NCBI GenBank assembly: GCA_037954665.1
Contig: JBBMOL010000013.1
Coordinates: 5,394,001 to 5,458,000 of the forward strand
Length of the DNA stretch: 64,000 bases
Direction of reading: 5' to 3'
Source of the DNA: Laguncularia racemosa
Lineage: Eukaryota > Streptophyta > Magnoliopsida > Myrtales > Combretaceae
In this document: piece after piece, positions 34,871 through 44,904 of the stretch
Numbering within the stretch: position 1 is the stretch's first letter
Layout of the letters: each line of letters begins with the position of its first letter
Program-made: the position numbers and the translations under genes
Notes under the pieces: model-generated
What the model was told of the DNA's origin: nothing
Database searches by the model: none
The model's input: the letters and a program-made list of their open reading frames with translations, nothing else

Positions 34871-37800
34871 TATCAAATGTTCATGGTAATATCATTATAA
34901 TTCATAAATTTAATCCTTATTTACAAAGCTACTCAAATTATTTGCAAAATCACAAAGGCTTTGTAACATATTGGCATGGATGCTTATCTCAATGTTGAAT
35001 GGTTTAGGTTTGACTCTCTTATCTCTTGTCATAATCACACAAAAAAAAATCACATAAAAATTGTAACTAAGCGAGTATTCAACATTATTATCACCTTCAT
35101 GGTCATGTTTTCAATTCAAGATAAATTTTTAAAAACTTAAAATAAAAACTATAAAATAAATATATGAATAAAAGTTAGCCAAAAAAGACATCAAAATGTA
35201 AAATGAAAAAATATACAGAAAAATTAATTGAATAACACATCGACGGTATTTAACTTTAGACATTCCAATATCAATATTTCAACTAAAGAGTATTGAGAAA
35301 GATTAAACAATTTTGTTTTCTTGTTTGGGCATTCTTAATATCAAAATAATTTAACATGTTGCAAATATAAAAAATAAATTTATTTTAATAGGATCGTTCA
35401 AGAAAATATATCTTGATCATAATATAGAATAATGTAGATAATATTAAAAAATACTGCAAATGATTACACTCCTTGGCATCAGATATAGATTTTTCTTTGG
35501 TGAAGTGTTAACAAAAATGAAAAAAAAAAAATCATATCCAAACAATTATGGTAAAAATTTTATACGACTAACATCTGCACCGCAAATATCATATCTAGTG
35601 GCAAAGAAATGTCATTCACCATGCTATTTCGAACTCACTTCCACAATCAGAGAAAAAGTTCAATTAATGAAAAACACATAAATTTATATTAATAAACTCA
35701 AAACTTATGAAAAAGTTTGGGTACAGCTAGATTCGGCCATGCCCATGTCTACAGAGGCTCCATCGTTGTAACAAGAACCTAGAAAACAATAGGACATGAA
35801 AAGAGGTATAGCATGATTGGCTAATAACTGGTGTGTTTGAAAATCGTGTAAATATCTTTCAATATGAAATATTCATAATTATAATAAGTGAAAATGAATT
35901 TGCTTTGGATCATTTCATAATATTTTTTAAATTAAAATGTCACGTTTAAAATTACTATGACATTGATAGTTTGTTACATATCCCACTTAAATATAATATG
36001 TAAGATTAAGATTACTAAATGGGTTTCTAAATTAGTTTTAATACATTCAAATTATTCATTAGAATTAAAGAAAGTTTTGATGAAACATTAAATTTTCGAA
36101 AACACTTAATATTTATTGGTCATAAAAATACATGGTAGGATAGGAAAAGATAAACTAGATTTTAGGGTTTATATGGCTCACAAAAAATACAATCTATAAG
36201 TAACAAGCTATGGAGCCACAAATGGCTATTAATAAGTTTTAGTACAATTGAAAATATAAAAACGTAGTCTATACATAATAGATTTCGATCATAAAAATGA
36301 TCGAAGTGGTTTATCTCCCACAATCTCATCTCATATCTCCTCTTTGAAGCCATAACCCATCGATCGTACAGTAGATCAATAAAATCTTTACTTAAAAAAA
36401 AAGGGAGGGGAGGGGGGAAGGGTTGGATAAAGGGGAAGTGAGCCATGAGGGCCCAATACAGAGCAATACAAACACATTCACACATGTCAAACAAGTTTAC
36501 AACTAATTTAACAAACAATTACTTAATTTGATCAATTATTTTACGTAAGCATCTAATATGAGAGTACTCATGACTCTGGATATCACGACAAGGGATAAGG
36601 GGTCTAATTCCACCATAGCAGATATTAGGGGTTAGTGAATGCAATCAAACTTCACGTTGCCAAAACCATGTACCTAAGTAGCCTTATTTAAGTGATCTTG
36701 CCGTTATGGGACCCCACTAATTACAATCCATCTATACTGTATCACTTGCTAAGACCTATAATCCCCGGATGACTCCCAATATACCACCTTTCAGTTTATG
36801 GTGCCTGTTATAAGGCACAATTTTACTTATCAATTACCAGCTGAGCCATATATCAATGGCTTAAGTGTCTAACTACTATGTCATTTTGAGATATATGATC
36901 GCAATCATAATCTTAATGCAAGGTTTGTCATATACTGACTCAAGTAACCACGCATAAGCAGCAAGTAGTTATTTAACCAGGTTGATTATTAATTAGATTT
37001 AATTTACTATCCTAGCATGCAACATGGAATTACTACATACCTGAAAGGTTGATATTTTCCAAATTGTAATCCAGGTTTTAATTAAGTCGATTAAGTTGGT
37101 TTTATGTATCAAAGAGAAAATTATAAGTCAGTTGATTATTTTAAGTAATTAAATCCTATTCTAAGTTTGATTTAGGCAATTTAAGGCCTATACTAATTAT
37201 GAGCCCAATTATGGTTATCAAGACACAATTAACTTTTAGCTAATTGTGACTCAAACAATTTAAGGTTTGTTTAATTGTACCTAATAAATTATTTTAATTT
37301 TAAGTCTAGTTTGGTTTAAGACTCAATTAGGGTATTTAGGCTCTTTAAGTATAGTAATCCCAATTATATTTAGGATTGGGCCCACTAGCTCTAATTGATT
37401 AGTTAAGTTCGGTTATAACCACTAATTACATTTTAAGTCAAATTAGATTAATTCTATCTACTTTATTTAACTTAGGCTTATTATGTTTAATTAGTACTAC
37501 TAGTTGTATCCTTGGTCAAATTGATTTATTAAGTCCCATTACAATTCTATTTTAAGCCTTTAACCAATTTAAGGCCTTGGTGGGTTTAAAGTCTATTTAA
37601 ATTTGCTGTGTTTATTAGAGCCCATTTAAGGGATGGGCCTTAGAGTTTAATAGGTCCAAGTATATTTGGATCTTGGGCTCATTTAGGTTTTATTACACTT
37701 AGTTTAGCTCATTTTATTTCTTAGGACTAAATCTAATTCATTTTAATTAGTTAATCTGATTCAAGTTTTGAATTGGTTTGAAGCTCAATTGAGTTATTTA

Positions 37801-40565
37801 TTATATCAAGGCCCATTTATGGTATGGGCCTTAGGAAAAAATAGACCTAATTACATTTTGAACTTTAGATCTTAGGCCTATGAGTTATTTGGTCTACATT
37901 ATCATGTTAAATTCTATTTCGAACTAATTATGATGGTTTAATTAATTAAGCTCATTTAAGTAAATTATGTTTGATTGCATGAGCTATCTAAGGGTAGGGT
38001 AAGAGTGTGGTTCTTAAGCCTATTTTAATTAGGTCGACTTGGGGTTGGGTTGATTTTAGCTCAATTTAATTAAACCATTGTTCAACTTAATCTTAATTCA
38101 TCATAAATTAAATTCTTAACTTTAAAAAGCCATAACTTACTCAATTTAAGCTCAAATTAAGTGAAAACAAAGCCATTTATCTCCTTATCACTTTCACAAC
38201 CCATTTTATTATCAATTTAAAGCCCTTAAACTATCAAACCAATTTTAATTACGGATTTTCAACTTTAAGAACTTATAACTTATTCAATTTAGATTAAAAT
38301 CACTATAAATTAAAGCCCACTTGTTCCTACTCCTTCCTAGTGTTTAATCCGTCATTTATTTTTTATTTTTAAGCTAAAAATACCATCAAAATAGAGCAAA
38401 TAAACTAAGACACACCCCAACTTATTTTTTATCCTTCCCATTAGTCCAATATCAACATATTATCACCTATTGACCTCATTTTATATCCAAACCATTTCCT
38501 ATTTATAATTAAATTATAATTCTATCAAATTAACCCATCTAAAACCAAACATCTCACCAAAATGTGCAAGAAAATCAAATTCCAAGTTCACGCCATTCTA
38601 CAATTCAACCCAATTCATTCTCAATTCTTATTGAACTCAATACTTATCTTATAACTTCAATTTCTATCGTATTTATCAAATCAAAAACATGTTAACATGC
38701 TGGAAATTAATAATTTAGTCATCAATTGATTCCATTCAACTATAGCACTAATTTTGACTCTTAATCTTACACATATACCATTTAATTATCAAAACCAATC
38801 TAGACATCACAAGTTCATGCTCCAATCCTCAATTTATCATCAATTAACATCCAAATTAGATTTAAGAAGTACAATTTAAGCTTCAAATTCATCATCATAG
38901 TGGCAGTTATGCATTGCTCAACACAATCTTCATTTAAGTCATTAAACTTGATTTCTAACTACATTTCCAGCACTCAATAATACATTTAGTACATTAAATC
39001 CTAAAACACTTAAATCATTAAATGACACTCAAGAGAAGAAAAATAAGTGGTGATCACAATGAGTTCTTACAATACACCATCAATATTAACGAAAATCATC
39101 AAATTAAAAATGGGTTTTTATAGTAGGATTTTGTGAGGGTTTAAGGGTAAGGGTAAATGGGTCCATAAGGGTTAGTGGATTGTAACTTATGATGAGATGT
39201 GTCATCTTATTTAGCCTATTTCTATATTATTTTTTTCTTAATTTCTTCCACTTACTATAGCTTCAAAATGATGCTTTATTTTTTTTTTCTAAAATGCCCT
39301 TGGAATTTAAATTAATTAGTTACTTTTCTGTAAAATAAGCTTAAAGGCATTTTGGTCATTTTACCCAACTGATTTTTGGATTTAAAATTTTCTTTTCCAA
39401 TTATTTCCAATTTTTTAATTGATTTTATTTACCTAATTAAGGTCATGGAGCTATATTTAAGGTTTTAAAGAAATTCTAAGTCTAAATTCGATAAAATCGG
39501 TTTGAAGGGCAAAAATAGTCATTTTAGTAAATTGTCTCCAAATTTCAAGAAATCACTTTCAATAATTCAAAATGACTCCAAATAACTTTAATCAAGTTTT
39601 TTAGTGATTTCAATTAGCTTCAATGGCTCCAAATCGGGTTTATGGGCAAAATGATCATTTTACAAAATTAATCTCTAACCTCCAATTTTTCTTTTCTAAT
39701 TGACTCTAAATAATTTCTTATTGATTTTATTTACTTAATTAGGGTCTTAAAATTTATTTTAGAGTCACTACACTATTTTGGAGCCATTTTTGATAAATTG
39801 GAGTAATAGGCATAATGGTCATTAAAGTAAGCCCTTTCTTAATTGACTCCACGTTTTCCTTCTTAATTTCACTAACGTTATTTGGAATTTTGAGGGTTTT
39901 TATAAAATATTTAAAAGTTAATGTTTTCTAGAAAACCTAGAATTAATTGAAGAATTAAATAGTTGGGTTAAATTTTGAGTAAAGCCAATTATTCTTATCA
40001 TAGTTAAAACCCTTTTAGTCTAGTGATATGGACGTTGATCTTTTAGTGAGATGGATAAGTTAGAAACCTCTCGTGTTGTAATTGCTAAAAAGAAAGGAAA
40101 AACTTATAATATTTCAATCAAAGAAAAGGATAAACTTACTTACCTACCGTCATTTGCTGCATTCTCTTCTTTCTATTGGGTTCTCTTGGTTTTAATTTCT
40201 TCCTATCAATTCATAGCTAGTCCTATTAAGTAATTGAGATTTTTAATTGAGTTGTGTGCAATATGATGACATAGAGGCCATAGGCTTAGAGAGCATAGAC
40301 TAAGATACAGTCGATTTGATTTCGCGATTGGAATCTTGCATTTTTTGTTATGATTCAATTGAATAGTGGCGCATTCGATTCGGGTTTAAAGTGGAGGTTT
40401 ACTGTTCTTTTTTTGGCCGAATATGAGGTTTTTTTTTCTCTTAACTAATTATTAAAATAAAACTTCATAAAAATAAATTATAGAAATAAAGAAGTAAAAA
40501 CGTATACAATATATTCATAAAAAAAAACCTCTTTTTGTTAATCAAGTGTGCTATTGACTGGATGT
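34871..40565. other. Long AT-rich region without genes
   Basis: No coding gene supported in 5.7 kb. From about 37050 to 39900 it is dominated by variations on TTAAGCCCAATTTA, AATTAGG and GGCCCATTTAAGG, and phrases such as TTTTGGTCATTTTA recur near 39350, 39520, 39650 and 39800. This looks like an old non-coding repetitive element, but I see neither termini nor proteins. Frames at 35460-35681, 36162-36518 (minus) and 40051-40233 have no domain character. Confidence 0.45.
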
Positions 40566-40840
40566 AAATATGTGTATAAACACCTCATTTTTGCCCTAAG
40601 GATCAATAATAAGTAATTTTTAATTTTTTTCATATTTTTCTCTAATTTAGCAAAAATAGGAAAAATGTTCAAAAAATAAAAATAAATAGGAAAATACATC
40701 AATTTTGGAAAATAATTTCAGAAATGGCAATAATAAGGGTTAAATGATTTTTACAAATTTTTGAAATTTCAAAAAATACAAAAAAATAAAACAATCGCAT
40801 TGCATAAATGCAATTTGTGAAATAAATAAAATCGTGAAAG

Positions 40841-40912
40841 TGGGCTAGCTCAGCTGGTCCGAACCATGGTTAGGTGTGCTCGGACGGGTGCGAGGTCAGG
40901 GGTTCGAAACGC
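40841..40912 (+). promoter_or_regulatory. tRNA-like A box/B box pair in the 5' LTR
   Basis: TAGCTCAGCTGG (40846-40857) is a perfect match to the Pol III A box TRGCNNAGNNGG. GGTTCGAAAC (40901-40910) matches the B box GGTTCGANNC, 55 bases on. The intervening sequence does not fold into an obvious complete tRNA and no anticodon arm can be named, so this is a tRNA-derived module or SINE head, not a tRNA gene. Confidence 0.6.
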
Positions 40913-41251
40913 GGGGGAAGCAGAATCCGCGTTTTGTGAATTTTTCTTTACTTGGGACATGTGGCAGCACCTGATTGGCTGGAGCGAACGCACGCGCCGG
41001 GCGCGTGATCGTCTTCAACCTTTGTCCGAGATCGTTGGCGAGAAGAAAAATCCGAATTTCGGCCGTTTTGATTTGATTTTTTGCACAAATCCAACAGATC
41101 TTCAACGGAAATACGATAAACATCATCCAATTGGAATCAAATCTCAACAAATTGATGGATTTACACTAATCGGAGTTGGTTTTTTTAACCGCAAATCCGA
41201 TTTGCTTCGATCGGTGGAAATTCGAGCTTATCCAGCTCGATTTTGAACCCC

Positions 41252-41259
41252 TATAAATA
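41252..41259 (+). promoter_or_regulatory. TATA box of G1 5' LTR
   Basis: TATAAATA, conserved in the 3' LTR (54595-54602). It marks the U3/R transition; transcription should start about 30 bases on. A reverse CCAAT motif (GATTGGCTGG) lies about 280 bases upstream. Confidence 0.7.
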
Positions 41260-41341
41260 AAGAATGAAGTGGAGAAGCAGAATCACGGATCAAAAGTGAG
41301 AAAAAGAGAGAAAAAAAAAAGAGAATCGAAGCTCATCGGAG

Positions 41342-42137
41342 TTGTTCAAGACCACGACCACCGATCAAGTGTTGGGCAGCCACCAGGAGGCGTTTCTAAA
41401 GCAAACCACCGCCACAGTTGAGTTCCTCACCCCCGATAACCTAAGAATCGACACCTCAACCGTTGCAAAAGGCCGCCAAAACGCCGTCAATGAGCACTCC
41501 CAGCCATCGCATCCGATCGACCCGACCCGACCCGGATCCAGGTAAGTTGGATTTTTCGATTTTTTTTAATTTTATTTTTATTTATTTAGTTATGTTATTT
41601 ATTTACTTATTTGTTGTTTACAATTCAATAAATAGAAAAAATGTTAAAAATTAGATAATTTTTTTTTAGGATTTAATTTAAGATGAATGATAAAAATAAA
41701 AATAATAATTATAATAATAAATAATAAAAATGTAAAAATTTATAAAGAAAATGATTAAAATATTAGAAAAGAATAATAATAAAAAGTTAGATTTTAGAAT
41801 AGGATAAATAAGTAATGTAGGAGAAAATTTTTCAAGAAAAATTATAAAAATTAATAAAAATTATGAAAAATTAATAAAAATTATAAAAATTATAAAAATT
41901 TATAATAGTAAGAATGAGTTGAAAAAGTAGAAAAATGAAAATTTTTATCACTTAGAAAAATCATTTTCTCAAAATAAATCCAAAATTGGTTTTTTTTTTC
42001 CCTTAAAAATATCATTTTCAAAAATCAAATTATCAAACTTAGGCTTAGATTTTTTTAACAAAATGCTAAAATGGTAAAAACATAAATCAAAAGAAATTTC
42101 ATAATTAAAATTCACAAACACACTTAAGGTTTTTCAG
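41342..42137 (+). other. LTR short ORF followed by intron-like segment
   Basis: Downstream of the TATA box a frame opens (FKTTTTDQVLGSHQEAFL onward, 41342-41545) and is largely conserved in the 3' LTR (54612-54833). It meets a consensus splice donor CAG/GTAAGT with GT at 41542. A very AT-rich 0.6 kb follows, ending in TTTTTCAG/G at 42137. This has the look of a leader intron within R/U5. Both LTRs share it, but LTR copies are not independent evidence. No protein family is recognised in the ORF. Confidence 0.4.
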
Positions 42138-42426
42138 GAAAAGCGAACTACGACTTATTTGATCCTGAATAGCAGGTACGTAGGTACCCATTTGGGCAAC
42201 TCTTAAAAAGAATAAAAAATTCATTTTCTTAGAATAATTCACTCAAAAACACAATAAAAAACAACAAAAATAAAATAAAAGACATTTCTAGATGGAGTAA
42301 ATTTTAGGAGATTAGGCGGTAACTGTAAGGTTTTAATAGGTTAGCCTCCGAACGTAGAATCTCTGGTTTTTCTTTTTCCTCTCTTCACAAAAACGAGAAG
42401 AGGAAATCACGACGACTAGTGGTCCA

Positions 42427-42459
42427 AATTAGGACTAATCCGCTCCATTAGTCTTAATT
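42427..42459 (+). promoter_or_regulatory. U5 RNA hairpin
   Basis: AATTAGGACTAAT, loop CCGCTCC, ATTAGTCTTAATT: a 13-bp stem with one G-U pair in RNA, about 140 bases before the PBS. The 3' LTR (55744-55776) is identical, and the other Tat/Ogre element (60708-60740) has a perfectly paired version. Confidence 0.65.
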
Positions 42460-42601
42460 CAATCTTTTCCAACAACAATTGGGTGGCGACTCCAAAACTA
42501 AACGAAATTCCTAATTCAAGTCGAGGATCTACATTAGATGAGCATAGGGTTTAGTCTAGATCGGATTAGGAATGGGAAATAAAAAATTAGACTCGATAGG
42601 A

Positions 42602-42619
42602 TGGCAACTCCGTTGGGGA
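42602..42619 (+). promoter_or_regulatory. Primer-binding site of G1
   Basis: TGGCAACTCCGTTGGGGA starts 3 bases after the LTR. It resembles the TGGCGACTCC(G)CTGGGGA site of Tat/Ogre elements, thought to pair with tRNA-Arg, with C-to-T/G-to-A changes at CG and GC positions. Confidence 0.7.
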
Positions 42620-43125
42620 ATTCATATTCCAGTAGGCTAGCCACTTGAATCTCCTCAAATTGTTCCTTGTTAAGAAATGTCTTTTGATTATTGTTCTGTT
42701 GCTAACCTTTCAGGAATTATCTAGATTTATGATTCAGTTTTTTACTTTTGGGTCTGCATGCATACATTTGTGTGAATAGATACGGTCGAACTCGGACTAT
42801 CTTAGGACCCTAAGACGGGGGGGGGGGGGGGGGGGGGGGGGGGGAGGGGCATTGTGTAGGTTTCGGGCAAAGTGATGTAATCATCGTTCGAGACCGATTA
42901 GGCTACCCCACCCAATGCTTCGATATGGCCTGAGATCCATTTCTCCGAGAATGCGGGAGGCCATAGAGCTTGGGGACTAGTTAGAACCAACATATTTGCA
43001 TACATAACGCTATGGGTTGACAATTGATAATGATGCAATATTTGTTGTTTTGTTCATGGAGTTCAGATCTATTTCCCTGTAATGTTATAGTTCTGGTTAT
43101 AATTAGGGCATTTCTGTTGTAATAG
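42620..43125 (+). other. Leader between PBS and ORF1, with poly(G) run
   Basis: About 500 non-coding bases. 42817-42844 is an unbroken run of 28 G followed by AGGGG. The part after it (GCATTGTGTAGG...CGATTAGGCTACCCCACC) is well conserved at 61110-61190 in element G2, which suggests a structured leader for packaging or translation; that role is inference. Confidence 0.6.
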
Positions 43126-44652
43126 ATGGCTAGTACCGCAGTTGACCGCCTCCTCCGCAAAGAGATCCGAGTGTACAAACCTTTGGACCAGAAATTGGTG
43201 TTGGACCACTGGTTCACCTTATACAACCTAGAGGAGTAGGCCTTCATCCAGCAGAAAATAGGGCTCATCCTCTCACTAACAAAGATGGAGATGAACTTGC
43301 TCTTGGTATGGGCCATGCTCCATTTATGGGAAATAGAGCCCACAGCTTTCTTCATCGGGCCACATGAAATTACCCTTACCCTAGAAGAGTACACCCAGTT
43401 GCTACAGGCTTCAGTACTAACCGATCAAGTCTATGTGCCAGATCTAGAGGCCGGGCCAGCCGGTATTTTCAGTAGACTCCTAGGTATCCGCAAAACAGTA
43501 GTCAACAAGGCCTTAACAGACTGTAATGGGTACTGCATACGGATGGACGAGTTGGAAGCCTGGTTCATTGCTCGAGAAGACAATGCGGATAGGAAAGACA
43601 TATTGTGTGGGGACCCCAAGACTTATAGACAGAGAAGGGTGAACACTTTCATCTTGACAGCTTTCGCCACCCTACTATTCCCCACCGGAACTTTCTATGT
43701 CCATTACCGGGTTGCAGAGCTGGTGACCCAATTCCTGGAAGGAAGATCTTACATCCCGACTCTATTGGTTGAACAGATCCGGAACTTAAAATTTGTCAAG
43801 AAGAAAGGCCATGGGATCCTCCGCTCAAGTATCAATCTTATGATGATATGGTTCGTAAGCCACCTTAAGTGTTTCGGGCTGAACATGGTCCGAAAAGCGT
43901 TGGCTCAGCAAGTGGATCTCGTAGATTCATGCATAGAAAAGATCAAGCTACTCGACGACCTTACCGGCCACAGTTGGGTAGAAGTGCTTAGAAGCTTTAG
44001 CATCGATGATATTCTGTGGACAGCTAGGTGGAGTTGCTGCGACAAAATTATCTTAACCTGCAGTAACTTTCAAGTCGTACCTCTGATCGGAATCAGTGGA
44101 TGTATTGGATATCACCCCAATTCAGTGGTCCTCCAGTTTATTACTATTCAAGACATAGTTTATCGGCCCTCGCTGGAAGCGGTTACCTTCGAGTACCAAG
44201 ATCCGAACTTACTGGTGGCTGAAAAATTTGCTAAGCTAGCAGAGGTCGAAGCACTTTGGGAAGCCAGAATTGAAAGCCCGAATGTAGACCTCAGTGAGCT
44301 GGATGGCGAAGTGGGAAAACATCGAGCCACCAGGGAGTTCGTGATCCGCCAGCTGTATCAGACGGGGGAAAGAGCATACCGGGTCCCAGATGTCACTCGA
44401 CCGAGGCCAGACAAGGTAAATCCGGAGCTAGAAATCTACCTAGAGCAGGTCAAGGCCCGAATGGAGGTCTATTTTGAAGCTGCAGATTATAAGAAAGACA
44501 TCTAGAAAGGACGATTCAAGGAATCCGATCAAAGGAACAAAGCCTTGAAAGCATAATTGGAGAAGACCAAAGCCAGAGTCGAAGAACTAGAAGCCGTCAT
44601 CAACGGGAAGCCTGAGTCTCCACAACAAAAGACCAAGAGAGCTAGGAAATAG
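43126..44652 (+). pseudogene. ORF1 of G1 (Tat/Ogre-specific protein of unknown function)
   Basis: 508 codons from the ATG at 43126 to TAG at 44650-44652. In-frame stops lie at 43237, 44503 and 44554; the longest open piece is 43285-44505 (406 codons). The N-terminal 330 residues form one globular domain: motifs ending MLHLWEIEPTAFFIGPHEIT, LTLEEYTQLLQA, DLEAGPAGIFSRLLGIRK, RRVNTFILTAFATLLFPTG, DLTGHSWVEVLRSF, and DDILWTARWSCC. It matches the plant transposon-associated DUF7745-type family as I know it. The C-terminal third is Glu/Lys/Arg-rich, predicted coiled coil, ending in a basic tail. The same protein is in G2 (61479-63015). Role unknown; its place before gag is a Tat/Ogre hallmark. Confidence 0.7.
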
Positions 44653-44904
44653 ATTATCATTGTACTCTTTCATTTGTTTTTTTTAAGTATCGAACTCCAA
44701 AATTTTTCATATTAATAAAAATAAAGTTTCAATATTACATCGTCAATCAATTGTCGACCCTTTCATTTTTAGCATCTGCATGACACATGCATCACATTTG
44801 CATACATTATACTAAAAAAGAAAAAATGCGCGCTAGGTATCAAGATAGCTCCTAAACAACCGAACCCTCCCAGAAGCCCAATTTGCATACGTTCAAGAAC
44901 AAAG
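44653..44904 (+). promoter_or_regulatory. Inter-ORF module between ORF1 and gag
   Basis: Contains ATTAATAAAAAT with AATAAA at 44714-44719, about 60 bases after ORF1, then a conserved block ending TGACACATGCAT (44772-44792). Both parts recur in the same order in G2 (63087-63092, 63138-63158), where coding sequence has decayed much further. It could end an ORF1 transcript or start a gag transcript, or serve internal ribosome entry; this is inference. Confidence 0.5.

Larger units (their letters stand above)
40571..42598 (+). repeat. 5' LTR of G1
   Basis: Starts TGTGTATAAACACCTC (the 3' LTR starts TGTAAACACCTC) and ends ACTCGATA, where the 3' LTR has ACTCGACA, so the terminal CA has changed to TA. 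It aligns along its length with 53926-55915 with few differences. Contains tRNA-like boxes, a TATA box (41252-41259), a short ORF, a splice-site pair and a U5 hairpin, described separately. Confidence 0.92.

Noticed and set aside
36162..36518. 118-codon minus-strand frame
   Set aside because: No domain, AT-biased composition, no promoter or splice support.
36840..36860. A-box-like GGCTCAGCTGGTA on the minus strand
   Set aside because: No B box at the expected distance; probably chance.
40841..40912. A real tRNA gene
   Set aside because: A and B boxes are good, but no acceptor or anticodon stem of proper length can be drawn, and the sequence is part of both LTRs.
40866..41246. 126-codon frame in the 5' LTR (and 54224-54589 in the 3' LTR), plus opposite minus frames
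   Set aside because: Spans U3 upstream of the TATA box, differs by frameshifting indels between the two LTRs, and has no domain.
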